A DNA stretch of 64,000 nt from Glandiceps talaboti (GCF_964340395.1 NC_135550.1:17760484-17824483); one strand, 5' to 3'. Shown: positions 26,822-60,023, counted from the first letter of the stretch. Numbers and translations are program-made. The notes: generated by a model from the sequence alone, not told the origin.

Positions 26822-29800
26822 AATCATAACATTCCCTTTCCTTGCGGAGGGTAGAAAGTGAAAAGACAAATGTTAAGAATACGGACAAAGTGGAAAAAAA
26901 TATTAAAATTATCGCAAAAAAAATCAAGGCTACCAAATATTACAGCTTATCTGGTTCTGTGTAGTCTGGTTCTATTGAATTTTATTTATCATGGCTGCCA
27001 GATAGGACCTACGTTCGCTGGCCTCCAGATATACCCTTAAGCATTCTTTATATGTTGAATAGCCAAGACATTCTAGTTGTCCATATGTATTTGAAAAACT
27101 TATTTCTAATAAGAAGCAGGATAAATGCCACATAGACGAAACATGGGGCAGCCACATACATACTAACGTAAACGGCATTTCATGAAAATGCAATCTTCAT
27201 ATATTTCCATATTTTTGTATATAATCATTATTTCAATGCCTAGCATTTCAATACAAAGTGGTATTATTACCATGTCTACAACAAAGGGCAAACAAAGAAC
27301 TGTCTGAACTATATCCTTGCATTAGCTGAAAGACAATCACAATGCACCAGGTATAAAAAATCACATTGAATTCATTGTATCCCGAAATAAAATGCATTTA
27401 TCGCAAATACTTGCAAAACAATTGAAAAGTTGAACCATTGCAATTTTATTGCCTTGCTAGGCTAACTGATGGAAAATTAAGATAAATACAGTTGTGTCAG
27501 TGCAGTAAAAAGACGAATAATAATAATAATAATAATAATGGTAAAGCTAAGGGCCTATTTATCTCACACGAAAGCTATGGATAGGCTATTTAACTGTGCA
27601 AAGTTTGGTTTAGCCTAACATCTTTATGTGTACACATTTTAACCTAACATCTTTATGCACACATTTTGGACTCTCCGTGTTAGCAGAAAGTAATACAAAA
27701 TAAGTTAAATCTTATTTCAACTTAAGTATTTCTTTGAAGATGAAGCCTTCTTGAATAGTATAGCATATAGCGCTGCGTGTGTATTAAACGCAGAAAGAGT
27801 TTTCGTATTTGCAACAAGAATGTGTACTTCCCTTCTTGCCTCTAACTGATAATTGTCAGATGTAATACCACATTTACAGGTATATTATCCATGACACTGC
27901 AGTGGGTTATAAAAGAAAGCTATACGACATTGGATGTTTTAGAATGAAGGCTTTCATGTTATTTGATATTATTATAAAAGTGATGTTTTAACTTCGCTTA
28001 CACTTTGCTGCATCCTTACGAATACGATTATCCATCGATTAATACTCGTCTAATAACAGCTGTTGCAAGAATGAAATTAATACCAAACGTTTATGGATTC
28101 AAGTACGAATTAATCCTTTTGTAGTTTATATGGTAGGATGTACTGACTTACCTGCAACCCCAAGAGTCAACACTCAGATGTTCAGCATCTAGATCTGTAG
28201 CAATGTCCACCTAACGACAGCAAACAAATCAATGCACGTATGAGTGCCTTACGTCAAAAAACATATAATATCATATGTGGATGGATAGATTAGAATTCAC
28301 TTGAACGTCGTTAGTCACGCACCCCCGTATAGGCTTGTCCCGTCGTGAACAAATGCATTCTTCATATTGTTGTTTAGTATCTCAATACAAAGGGATAAAA
28401 TTACTATGTACACTACTAGACAGGTTCGAACAAATCACCATCTGAGTTACGTCTAATATGTACTGCATTTGATGAAAGACGATCTGAATACACTAAGTAA
28501 TGTCTTTGTAGAAGACATTTTTCCTATTGCAATATAATCGATGCCAGGTGTTTTAGGAGAAAACAATGTTTAAATTTGACAACAAAGTGTATTGGCAAGT
28601 ATAATTCATTCTGATGCAGAGGATTTTAGCAGTGGAAGTTCTACATTAACGTTAAAACCAAATATATCGATATCGATTTCCAAAAATGGTCATTCTTCAT
28701 ATTTATAATAATATTAGAAATGCGGAAATCGAGAGAACAAAATTGACTATTGTCCTTTTCCCTATGGTCACAGTTAATGTATTGGAATGAAATCCCATAT
28801 GCTCATTATGTGCCAATATTTTTATTTCTTTATTAATCTAATATAGTTTGATATTGTGGTCATCTTGGCTTTTAAGTTCTCTCTTGTGAGTCAAATACTT
28901 TGAACATTCTTGTGACTAATTTGTCTTTTAAGTTCTTCATTGTTTCTTTTGTGTTATACTAAACGTTCTCTAGATAAAATTACTTAATATTGCATCCCTT
29001 GGTTGTAGGTGTATTGTTATCGCGTTTATTAGTTGAGATTCTTGATATAGGACTGCGCGTTGGTTGAGGACTGGCGGATCCTGTTGTACGGGTAATCCAA
29101 CTTTCGAGATATCTCACTCTCTGACACTACATCAATGTTATCGAACGATTCACTTCATATTCATCGTAGCCTTTTTATGTCAATTTATTCCTGAAGAATG
29201 TCATGTTGATAATTAGTCAATTCTTCTGTGTTGCTACATGTTCGAATGTACCATGTTGTTTAGCCTTAAATAAAACCATTCAAAGATTTAATTCGTTTTG
29301 ATAAAATCCCTGTGTAAACATTAAAATGTATCAGTTGTTTTTGTATGAGATTTAAAATCAATTTTTAAAGTCATTTGAGTCGTTAACCTGTGTAGATTCA
29401 AATATTTGTGACTTTTTTCTGAGATTACAGATTCACATTGTCTACCTTGGAAATGTGATTCATATACATACTCTCAATAATATGTTTTGCAACTTTGAAA
29501 GAATTTCCACGGGGCATTTGTTTTTTACTCATTTGTTCCAGCCTTTCGTGGATTGATAAGTTTAATTACTTTGGGTATCTATTGTCGTCTGGTATTCTTT
29601 TGTAATAGTGAAGAGAAGGGAAGAAGGGTGGGGTGGGGTGGAGTGGAGTGGAGTGGAGAGAAGAGAAGTGGACAGAGTGGAGTGGAGAGAGGAGAAGAGG
29701 AGTGGGGTGGACAGGAGTGGAGTGGAGGGGAGAGAAGAGAAGATATACTTCAGTTCTGATAATTGTATTTTTATTTCCAATATCTTTATAAACATTTAAT

Positions 29801-30106
29801 TTTGTATTTCCAATGTACATAAGTCAACAACATGTAAGTAGTAAAAAAAATTCAACATACATATTTGTTTTCTATACTTTCTAAGTTATCTTTTGTAATA
29901 TTATAGGACTTTACTACAAGTGATATTTGTACATGCACAATATAATTCCCTATGTTAGTTACTTTTAAAATTTGTTTTATGACCATCCCATTGTTAATTA
30001 TCTGAAACTACCTCATCTACAATTCATATTTTTTACTTACATACAAACAGTGGTTTTTAGAGATGTTGATAAATACTTGCGCAATGAACTTCACGGGCTG
30101 GTAAAA
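26822..30106. other. 5' flank of SNAT copy B, little recognisable content
   Basis: Besides the candidate leader exon at 28152-28210, it contains a TAA microsatellite (27517-27538) and a GGAGT/GAGAAG purine-rich tract (29610-29745) that differs in length between units. A 73-codon - strand frame at 26972-27193 is kept unchanged at 60583-60804, but the DNA there is nearly identical too, so this says nothing about coding. Confidence 0.5.
28152..28210 (-). other. candidate 5' (leader) exon of SNAT copy B
   Basis: Acceptor CGTTAG and donor TTGCAG|GTAAGT bound 59 nt on the - strand. One frame is open (starts VDIATDLDAEHLSV) and the 6-bp difference from unit 2 (61764-61816, 53 nt) preserves it. Joined to the acceptor before 24272, the frame runs into a stop, so a non-coding leader exon is the simpler reading. 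Confidence 0.3.
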
Positions 30107-30844
30107 AAACGGCTTGATTGTTAGACTACGATGAATGATGAATTTTTACCCATGAACAAATTGGCAAAAATGCTGACAATAGAGAAAGAGAGCAACATAA
30201 CAATGAAGCCCCTGTCAACATTTAAAGCACACCTTAAACCCCAATATTTAGATACCACAATCTTAGTACTATATCATCAGTGGAGCCTTTAGGATCAAAC
30301 AGAATCAGTTTATGTTTAGCACCAACTTTCTCGATAGCACTACCTGATAATGTTTTCCACACCTAAACTTCAATCTTAATCTGACATTGACATTTAACAG
30401 TCATCCTGGTGTCACTTTTAATAAAAAGGTTTTCCAGGGACACACCTAACAGCCCAACCACTAAATGTCAGTCTGGGAGTATCTGTCATTTTGTGTAGGC
30501 CAAAGCATATTTCACATTGCCTCCACGAACAGTTGAGCTTGTAGTGACATGTATCTGCTGTTCCTAAGGATTGCTACAATTTGGTAAATTCAAACATTGC
30601 AGTCAGATTGGTGTGCTAACACTTTTTTTGCTTTCAAAGTCAATTGCATATATTTTATTTAGTTTCTTCTATTTACAGTTGAGTATAAATTTCTAGTATC
30701 CTATTTGTCCTTTACATGAATAAATAAATACTAGTATACTTGATAATGATATTACTATGCATGCTACAGTTTGTGAGCCTTGTATGTAAGGCTAGCTGAC
30801 TTCGCTCTCATCAAAGAACACAGTTCTATTATGTCTGTTGTATA

Positions 30845-31000
30845 TTTGGCAACGACACCCACACATTATGAGATGATCCTATTGTTTCTACTGTATATTT
30901 GGCAATCACCCCACACACATTATGGAATGATCCTATTGTTTTCTATTGTATATTTGGCAACCACCCCCACAAATGTTGGGATGGTCCTTTTGTTTCTCTT
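30845..31000. repeat. 58-bp tandem repeat, three units
   Basis: Units carry TGTATATTTGGCAA, then ACCCCCACA, then a TTATGRRATGATCCTATTGT block. Lies in the presumed 3' UTR or flank of the claspin-like gene. Confidence 0.7.
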
Positions 31001-31047
31001 GACAGACATACAATTTAGGCTGTTCTAAAAAAAACAAGTAACTCTTC

Positions 31048-33983
31048 TCAAAAAAGACTAAAAATACTTTTATTAGAAGTCACACTCTGACTTCTGTCCA
31101 GTCGAGGTCTCTTACTGTTGGGTACATTTTGTGAGGAACCAGTCACACTGATGGACCTGCGAACCTGTGATAAGAAAAATATTAATAGTATTAGTATAAA
31201 TACAATAGTATCATATAAAATATGTATAATATAATGTATGTACCATTTGTTTACTAGGATATTATATACCAGGAATATATCACTCTATTGCAAACCTCCC
31301 ATATACTCCAAAATAAGCATACTAATCATGCCTTAAATGTGAAAAAAAAAAAATCAATAATTGCTGGTTTACTAGTTTACTGTGTCCCTTTCAGGTTTTA
31401 CTTGAGATAGCTTAAATATATCATTATGCTTGCTTCAACACTGACCAGTCATGTATAAGTCTGTATCATGCATGATTTGTACATAGGTATATTATACCAT
31501 GCATGAACAACATGGTCGGAATACAAACCTGGGGTTTCTTGTTAAAATTCTCCTTTGGAGGAGTAACTGATTTAAAGACAAAGTTTCTGGAATTCTTTGG
31601 ACCATTAGGGTTAGCTACAGGTTTGGTTAGAGCAGCTATTTTAGCCAAGTCTTCTTTGCTGCGACATAAAAAGGACCCTCGTCTAAACTACAAAGACAAA
31701 AAAAACATATATGAAATGTAAATACACAATGATGGAAAACAACCCAGTATACATGTATGTCTGATTTGATTGACATGCAAAGCATGCTATATAATTTCAC
31801 CAAAAATAGTGTCAGTATTTATTGATGTGAAAGGAGTTTTCTGATGAAGATAATAGCAATTAAATTATGGCCACAGGTGCATGCTACTACATACACAAAC
31901 CAGATGTAAGCTGAATGCTACTTCTGTCAGGATTATTGTCACGATATCCTTTCTTACCATCAACATATTTACAAGATGCTTGCTTTGAAATGCCAGGTAT
32001 GTCTTATGACTTCAAAATAGTGTCAGTATTTACTGGTGTGAGAGGAGTTTTGTGATTGGTCAGCAAGCAAGGTGCAAGGTGATAGCAATTTAATTTTATT
32101 TATGGACATAGGGGGCATGCTACATACATGAAAAAACCAGAGCAATCATTTCAGGGCTGGGCTGTATTAGGCAGACACAGAATTAGAAGCCCTTGACAAT
32201 TCACAATACCAAAGAATCTGTGACTGACACTCATTTAACTATTAAGAAATCAATCACAGAATTTGTATATTGCTAACATGCAATAAAATTTACAAAAGTA
32301 ATGCTCTGCAGTGCTAAATGACCATAAGTCAAAGTGAAGGTTAGACCAGCTATTGCAAATAGATGTGTCTTGATGTCCTTATATAGTTCAAGTGGTAGAC
32401 TTAATCTAATAAAAAATGATTTGATATTCACCATAGTTTTGTGGAGTGGTTTGGGTGTACTCACTCCCTTTTCCTTGATTGTTGGTTTCACTTGAGGTGC
32501 TGGTTGTGTTAATTCCTTTGGAGTTCCTGATAAATAAGAAACAGATTTTGTTTAACTTCTCAACAATAATGAAACAGAAGTATCTAGGATTCCAGAGTGT
32601 CTTTCAGTGGTCAAATTCTTCCAACCAAACAACGTATATATTTTCACTGCCCCAAAGTTGAATCTTCCATGTAGTAGGAAAAAAATTATCTGCAGCAACC
32701 TTATCTAAGCCATGTAATAACTATGACCAAATCAAAATCATTGGGTTTTGATGCCAGAAAAGACAACTGTAACTGTGTATTTGCAAAGGCCAACAAGTGG
32801 GTAAAATCTACTTTCCTTTCCCAGTTACCCTACTAGTGTTCTCGTCACTTGTGGTACATATATGGGAACCTGCATCATTCCGATTCCCCTTTCTGTTACA
32901 GGTGTTCCCAAACATTAGCAAAAAAAAAAACACTAGCTCATACTAAATTCGTAAAAATTGTCATTGCATGTTACCTTTTTCTTTCTTCTGTATATTTCTA
33001 ATAATCTTGGTAAATTGGCTGTCTTCATTGATGTCGAGAAGTTCACCTTCTTTCTCCTAAGAATGAAATCATAGCAAACATACAATCTTAATCAATTCAC
33101 TCTTTATTTTACTCCTTTATGTAAAACAGGAAAGTTTTGTATTCAGTTGTAACAAGAAAGCAAAAAAATTAGTTATTGAAATTTCTCATGCAGTCATTCA
33201 CAAGCCACCTTTTACCCAACAAATCTAATTGATAATTGTATAATTTTTTTGCAAGAGAAACAGTAAGCTTTCTTATGATTTCTGTAAATTAAAATATCTG
33301 ACCCTCTATTTCATCATTGTTTTCTTGAGGCAGTGCTTTTTAGTTTTTTATGGAAATAGAATAAAGTAAGACATTGACATTTGTAGATCTTCTATAATTT
33401 GGAGACTTTATGCCCCACATTACAAGTCCCACATGTGCATGATTTGAACAGTACATGTTATGGTATTAGTCTAGTCTAGGGGTTTACCCACTAGTTAATG
33501 ATGAAATAATTAAATCATGAAGTGACAAGGTCCATGGCAGATGGATCAAAATGTCACATTTGTTTCTAACTTACCATTCCAAAATAGTTAAATTTTACTA
33601 GAGGACAGGGCCCAGACTACCTGTAAGCTATTTCCTGACTCTCCATTTACCCACTGTTATATTTATTTGGGGTAAATAAACTGATTATTAATCTGATTAT
33701 TATTATTAAAACTTTCCAATGTCAGGGATATATTGTAAAGTGTAACTTTATCAGTAGAAATTTCACTTAACAGCTCTTATCCAGTAAGCAACCATATTGT
33801 CATCACTAGAATCAAACAGAATATATCATCTTATTTCTGACTTAAATACCTTCTGTTGTTGTTCCAACCACTGCTCTCTTTCATACCGTTCTCTTCTCCA
33901 TTTCAGTTCCTGCTCTGTTTCATTATCACTGACTTCTTCATCAGAATCAGCCCTGAACATATCCTTTTCAGATGTATTGTCAT
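31048..33983 (-). CDS. CLSPN: claspin-like protein, last five exons (5' exons not seen)
   Basis: Exons in transcript order: 33983-33850, 33056-32975, 32526-32465, 31687-31529, 31164-31048 (TGA). GT/AG borders and phases join into one frame of about 185 codons. Features: an acidic then basic stretch (ADSDEEVSDNE, RRERYEREQWLEQQQK), LLDINEDSQFTKIIRNI, then RRGSFLCRSKEDLAKIAALT, NSRNFVFKSVTP, and a basic tail SKRPRLDRSQSVTSNKSIF. This order resembles the C-terminus of claspin, the adaptor that lets ATR activate Chk1 at stalled replication forks in the nucleus. No earlier exon is visible between 33984 and 37056. Either the gene is truncated by the duplication joint, or its 5' part lies beyond 64000. 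Assignment rests on remembered family motifs. Confidence 0.6.
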
Positions 33984-34557
33984 CTGGTAAAAAGAGTAAT
34001 TAAACACATTAAAATAACAGAACGCCTAGACTGTCAACAGTCTTCTTGACTTTTTTGTAATTTATCTTTAATACTATTTTTGCTGCTGAAATTAATAGAA
34101 TTAAAACATGGTGTGCGTTGGACATTCGATGAAGTCAAGATGACGTCGGATGATATTTTATGTGTTCCATTTGAATCCTCAGTGAGTAGCGCTAGCAGCG
34201 AGCGTTCTGTATCATGTATAGAACAGAGAATGTGCACTTTACATCATAAGATTATATCGCATGTTATGGGTTATATATGTGTACATAATTAGTAATAAAT
34301 AAATAAATATTTCAGAAGGTTTTTTAGGAATATGACAAAATATGATCTGAATACAGACTAAAGTGCACCATCATATGATTAATTTGACATTTATGGGCTA
34401 TGGTACGCCTCATCAAAGTATCAGAAAAAGTTTCTGAATAATTTGTGCATCCCCTTCTAAACATATTAAACTGCAATGTTCATTTTCACATATTATAAGA
34501 GGTGAACGTCACATATTGAACAAAGTAATCTTTAACGCATTTAAGTAGGATTGATGA
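33984..34557. other. sequence 5' of the claspin-like exons, no exon recognised
   Basis: A 67-codon - strand frame (34034-34237) has no splice borders that would join it to 33983 and no recognisable motif. Nothing else is seen. Confidence 0.4.
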
Positions 34558-35822
34558 GCTTACTAGAATGTATTTCGTGCAACTCTAGAATGTATTAAAT
34601 GTATTAAATGCATTAAATGTATTAAATGTATTAAATGCAAGCTACCCGGACCATCGCCGAGAAATATAATGTATTTCGTGCAACTGTAGAATGTATTAAA
34701 TGTATTAAATGCATTAAATGTATTAAATGTATTAAATGCAAGCTACCCGGACCATCGCCGAGAAATAGAATGTATTTCGTGCAACTCTAGAATGTATTAA
34801 ATGTATTAAATGTATTAAATGCATTAAATGTATTAAATGTATTAAATGCAAGCTACCCGGACCATCGCCGAGAAATAGAATGTATTTCGTGCAACTCTAG
34901 AATGTATTAAATGTATTAAATGCAAGCTACCCGGACCATCGCCGAGAAATAGAATGTATTTCGTGCAACTCTAGAATGTATTAAATGTATTAAATGTATC
35001 AAATGCATTAAATGTATTAAATGTATTAAATGCAAGCTATCCGGACCATCGCCGAGAAATAGAATGTATTTCGTGCAACTCTAGAATGCATTAAATGTAT
35101 TAAATGTATTAAATGCATTAAATGTATTAAATGTATTAAATGCAAGCTACCCAAACCATCGCCGAAAATAGAATGTATTTCGTGCAACTCTAGAATGTAT
35201 TAAATGTATTAAATGTATTAAATGTATTAAATACATTAAATGTATTAAATGCAAGTTTAATACCCGGACCATCGCCGAGAAATAGAATGTATTTCGTGCA
35301 ACTCTAGAATGTATTAAATGTATTAAATGCATTACATGTATTAAATGCAAGCTACCCGGACCATCGCCGAGAAATAGAATGTATTGCGTGCAACTCTAGA
35401 ATCTATTAAATGTATTAAATGTATTAAATGCATTAAATGTAATAAATGTATTAAATGCAAGCTACCCGGACCAGAACTCTAGAATGTATTAAATGCATTA
35501 AATGTATTAAATGTATTAAATGTATTAAATGCATTAAATGTATTAAATGTATTAAATGCAAGCTACGTGGACCATCGCTGAGAAATAGAATGTATTTCGT
35601 GCACCTCTAGAATGTATTAAATGCATTAAATGTATTAAATGTATTAAATGAAAGCTACCCGGACCATCGCCGAGAAATAGAATGTATTTCGTGCACCTCT
35701 AGAATGTATTAAATGTATTAAATGTATTAAATGTATGAAATGTATTAAATGTATTAAATGAAAGCTACCCGGACCATCGCCGAGAAAAAGAATGTATTTC
35801 GTGCAACTCTAGAATGTATTAA
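34558..35822. repeat. nested minisatellite: 75-120-bp units each holding a variable number of 9-bp TATTAAATG repeats
   Basis: About twelve units. Each has AATGTATTTCGTGCAACTC, then TAGAATG, then two to eight TATTAAATG or CATTAAATG repeats, then CAAGCTACCCGGACCATCGC and CGAGAAATAG. Length differences between units are multiples of 9 bp. The array resumes at 36848 after a roughly 1-kb interruption. Confidence 0.95.
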
Positions 35823-36039
35823 GGTTATAGACCACGTTCAATGTCCCTTGCTGATATTGGTTTGCAGTTAAGAAAGTAATGATTATACACATCCATAACT
35901 ATACATTTTCTGAAAGCTCTTGATCCACTCTTTACAATGAAATTAGTAAAATTTGGTTTTATGTACTTCAGATCACGTGACCTCTACATACGTGATAATT
36001 TGCATGTTTGGTTCAACAAAAATTAGCTCCTTCAAATTT

Positions 36040-36288
36040 CGACCAACAATAGAAAACGACGCACAGTGTTTATCACCACGTCAGTGGCTACAAAACCGTG
36101 TCTCAGATTTTTCCTATCTGTTTTTGTAACGAAGATATATAAATAATAATAAATAGTGTCCAAATAAACCATGTATGTCTCATCTAAATCCGTCTTACTT
36201 TCGAACAAAAGACGCAATCAAAAATCTGAGACACGGTTTTGGAGCCACTGACGTGGTGAATAAGATCCTACTGTGTTTGTTATTGTCG
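36040..36288. mobile_element. 249-bp foldback / MITE-like element
   Basis: The left 73 bp (36040-36112) and right 69 bp (36220-36288) are inverted copies sharing CACCACGTCAGTGGCT and AAAACCGTGTCTCAGATTTT, with a loop of about 107 bp. It lies within the roughly 1-kb stretch (35823-36847) that interrupts the minisatellite. No target duplication was identified. Confidence 0.6.
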
Positions 36289-36847
36289 GGTACTCTTTGA
36301 GGTTGCTAATTTCCACAAAGTAACGCAATTCTTTACAAAATGTAAACTTGAGAAAATGACAAAAACATGTGTTTGAGTTGAAACAAACAAAAAACGTTTA
36401 ACACATTCCTTACAGAAAAGTTGTAAGTGTCACACCCTTTATCACCTTCGAAAATTTGTTTTTTTCCATGTTATGACCATTCTATTGGCCAAAAAATATG
36501 AAATCTGTCAGTTCAAAGGTAGCCAACGCCCACTATTCGACATGCGATTTTGGCTATTCGGGTTAAAAATTAACTTCCTCATTTGCATATGTTTGCGAAC
36601 AAATTGAGGGCGGAGCCTACTTCCTTTTATGGAAAGCAGAGTGTCAAGCTACGTTTTAGCGGTCTCAGGTTTTATGTAATTATAAAATAAACGTAGTGGT
36701 TTCCGGTGAGAGAGTAAATGTTCCCTGGGTTCCCGTTCAACATGAAACGACGGAAAATATACCAAATGCTTTGAAAGTGGTGTTTTAACTAATAAAGAAT
36801 CTAGTTAGCTTCATAAAACATCTTTAGTATGATGGTATTTTCTTAAA

Positions 36848-37056
36848 TATATTAAATGCATTACATGTATTAAATGCAAGCTACCCGGACCATCGCCGAG
36901 AAATAGAATGTATTTCGTGCAACTCTAGAATGTATTAAATGTATTAAATGTATTAAATGCAAGCTATCCGGACCATCGCCGAGAAATAGAATGTATTTCG
37001 CGCAACTCTAGAATGTATTAAATGTATTAAATGTATTAAATGCATTTAATATATTT
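36848..37056. repeat. second block of the nested minisatellite, at the duplication joint
   Basis: Two full units with the same CAAGCTAYCCGGACCATCGC and TATTAAATG motifs. It ends where unit 2 of the segmental duplication begins. Confidence 0.9.
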
Positions 37057-37549
37057 CACCAAGGTGCAAACACAAAGCTGGTCAATTCAAAATAAAGTAT
37101 GCTACACTACCACAATGGTCTTGAAGAGTATTCCAGACAGCATTAAGCATGTAGGATGTAGAATTCGTTTTAAACAGCTATACAACTCGGCGAATAACCA
37201 GGTTTGTCATATGCTTTTCTCCAATTCTACTCATCATGTTTTACCATATATAGTTCATCCTTCTCAACTTTTAAGTAATGTGATTATTTTTACCCCATTG
37301 TATATTGAACTGTGCAAGTAGTTCATGAAAGAAGGATAACCAGATCTCTTACAATTTTGTTGGACACTTGTAACCAAGTGGAAACGTACTTGACTAGTTC
37401 CAAGACAACCTAATTCCGTTATTTATATTTATATATTTACTTATTTAGTTATTATTTTTAACGTAATTATTTAGTTATTATTTGTGTTTTTATTTGAGAA
37501 ATAAACATTAGAAGTAAAGCAATATTATAAATTTTGAACCATTTCATAC

Positions 37550-37900
37550 AGGCAACTGTCAAGTCATCTCTGGTGTCGACTTGCTCTCTCCCATGAGCAA
37601 TTATCGTTCCTGCCTCTGCATTTCACTCTTACCCTTCACCCAGTGACAATCAATACAGCAGCAGGTACCTGGGTACCACTGAATAGATGCTTCAGACAGA
37701 ATCTTTTTGCTGCGACAGAGACGACACCTGTCTCTTCCAACTTTTAGAAAGCTGTTCGGATGTGCCTGCCGATGCACCATTCCATGAGATACACTCCTAC
37801 TGGATCCACAAGCCGTCTGCCTGGAAATATGTGTGTCCCTTTCTCCCCATATTGGCATACTTCTCACTACCCTCTCCCAATTATTCATCATCACCATCTC
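37550..37900 (-). pseudogene. Cys-rich fragment, unit 2 copy
   Basis: Counterpart of 4960-5310. Here the frame stays open through CCCIDCHWVKGKSEMQRQER, so the Cys/His cluster is complete. No transposase core is present. Confidence 0.25.
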
Positions 37901-38513
37901 TTCAAGAAAAGATCTTTATATTTGCCATTAGATTAATATAATACCATAAAAACACCGAAAACTAACTTGGGACATTACATTAAAAATAAATTCCACTTCT
38001 ACACATATTAATAACATGCAAATGCTTCCCGAATTGCTGATGCCTTCCCTCGTTCTTTACCCACTCAGCTGACATACAATGTTTTGCCCACTGAAATATT
38101 GGCTGTTTGAAATACTGGCTGTTTGAAATATTGGCTGTTTGAAATATTGGTTGTACCCCCCCCCTCCCTCCCTGAATAATACAAAAGTGTCCCTCCCACT
38201 GAAAAATCGCATGCCAACTGCTTTTTGCACTAGTATTACTGCTCAATTGGCTACATCTCCAAAGTCGGCCACAAACTAATCACATTTTTACTTTTCTTAA
38301 CAAATATGAGTTTCAAACTTGTAGTGTCAGCACTCATTTACACTCGATATTTGTTAATGGTGAAATTAACAGCGACGATAAATTCTTTATTGAAATATTG
38401 GCGTCACATCACATTACTTTTATATAGCCTCGCCTGAAGAATTGTCCATAACCCTGATATTGAAACACATTCACAAAAAGTTGAAAGATACACATGGATT
38501 CTATTTGATATGA

Positions 38514-38519
38514 TTTATT
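38514..38519 (-). terminator. candidate polyadenylation signal, copy C
   Basis: AATAAA on the - strand, about 670 bp past the copy C stop; the distance is shorter than in copy B because the VNTR is contracted. Confidence 0.35.
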
Positions 38520-38905
38520 TCTATAAGGAAACAGAAACAGACAAGTCAAAGATCTATCTAAACTGAAAAGCTGTAAACGTTGTTTTCCTATCTATTGATG
38601 TATTCCATATACTACGACATATAATGCAGTGCACAGGTAGTGCAAGTAAATGTTTCAAAATATAATATACTGGTATATATCGGACGTAGTGCAAGTACAT
38701 GTTTACAAAATATGATATGCTAGTATTTATCAGACCTTTCTGAAAGGTCCAAAGAGATTAACCTTTCTGAAAGGGTTCTCCATCATTCCTTGTGTCAAGA
38801 CCATGGCATTGTTTTGATACCCTGAGGAGGGAGTAAAGAATTACAAATGCAAATTGCCTGAAGTGAATTCATACTTTGATATAAGAAAGAACTTGTGTTT
38901 GCTTA

Positions 38906-39090
38906 CATTTTAACTACATTTTACTAGGTTCTTACTTATACATTCAAACTACACGTTATTAGGTCTTTACTTATACATTCAAACTACACTTTACTAGGTT
39001 TTCACTTATATATTTTAACTACATTTACTAGGTTTTTAATTATACATTCAAACTACACTTTATTAGGTGTTTACTTATATTTAAACCACA
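38906..39090. repeat. 35-bp VNTR array, about 5 units, 3' of SNAT copy C
   Basis: Same unit as 6255-7275 (ACTACACTTTACTAGGTTTT and variants), strongly contracted or never expanded. Confidence 0.85.
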
Positions 39091-39185
39091 GTTTACTAGT
39101 TTTACTTATATTCAATCTATACTTTAGAAGGTTTTACTTTACAAGGTTTTACTTAATTTAAAGTACAATTTACTAGGTATTCAAA

Positions 39186-58871
<19,686 letters not shown>

Positions 58872-59219
58872 TTCGAACAGACTTCGCCAAAATGTCTGTA
58901 AGATATTATTTCATCAGCAAGACTTCATTTGCATATTATTGATTCATTTAGTAAATCTTATTCTACAAATAAGGAATGAATAACAAATTTCAAGAGGTAA
59001 CATGTAAATATGTATAATTAGTATGCATGGATACCTTCGAAACTAAAGATCTCGACGTAACCACATATAATGTGTATAGCAAACATAAATTCATTTGAAT
59101 TATCTGTTTACAAGGAAGGTGTGTATCACGTGCAGTAGTTTTTGACTTATTGTGTTCACTGACTGACTGACTGACTGATTGACTGACCACTGACGGATGG
59201 ACGGACGGAAGAGGTCCAT

Positions 59220-59355
59220 TTCAAGTTGCCGGTACCGCAGGCTGTTCCCGCGGGAAACACACCTTTACCGCGGTAACAGCAGTACCGGGTTCAGCTGTCG
59301 GTAATGAGCTTGTATGCATACGGTAAACCGCCGTTACTGCGACCACTACATTATC
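59220..59355. promoter_or_regulatory. GC-rich palindromic patch, unit 2 copy
   Basis: TTCCCGCGGGAA at 59245-59256 and TTACCGCGGTAA at 59265-59276 are kept unchanged from copy B. Confidence 0.3.
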
Positions 59356-59744
59356 TCCACAGTCTTGTGTGTGGCATTTCTTTTGATTATGCTGACAACA
59401 CCTAAATTCATTATTCTTGAGAGAAAAATAGATCGCAAACACGTCGCACACGATGCTATTCGGAGATGTTTTGCAGGTCCAAGTATTTGTCGCAGTTTTT
59501 TTTTTTCGAAATCAAAACCACCAATTATCCGAACTCAGACACTGAGATTGATGTTCGAAACTGACACAACTTAAACAGGTACCGACATGGACTCTCACGT
59601 CACAGTATCGATAAATGATTAAAATAATAATGCCCACTCGCCAAATCGTAAAATGCGAATAAAATCTGCAATTTGCAAGAAGATTTTGGACTCAATTAGT
59701 CAAACTTGCGAAGGACACTTGCGACACCAGAAAGTCTATAAGCA

Positions 59745-59793
59745 ATGGCGCGGCGTCTTCATCGATACGAAAATGAAGAATATTACACTGGAG
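59745..59793 (+). other. candidate first exon of a divergent + strand gene, unit 2 copy
   Basis: MARRLHRYENEEYYTG followed by donor GGAG|GTAAGG; counterpart of 25142-25190. Confidence 0.2.
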
Positions 59794-60023
59794 GTAAGGA
59801 CATTTGATAAATCATTACCTGATTCATCAATTCTATCAAAGTGGTCGACATTCACCTGTTTCTTTTTCGACGCAAAATGTCAATTTTCGTATTCAAAACT
59901 ATTCATTTTGAAAGTTGTGCGTACGTACGTACGTTGTCGGTCAGAATCGGGAACTGCTAACAAGTGACCCGAGTTGTTCTTACGTTACGATCTTAGAATG
60001 AATCATTTGAAAATAATAAATAC

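Noticed and set aside
26972-27193. 73-codon - strand frame identical in both units (60583-60804)
   Set aside because: The surrounding DNA is nearly identical as well, so identity gives no sign of selection; no splice sites or motif seen.
29553-29820. Gly/Glu/Arg- and Ser/Thr/Pro-rich frames
   Set aside because: Products of the GGAGT/GAGAAG purine tract, which changes length between units.
34080-34292. Possible further claspin exon on either strand
   Set aside because: No acceptor/donor pair in the needed phase and no recognisable motif.
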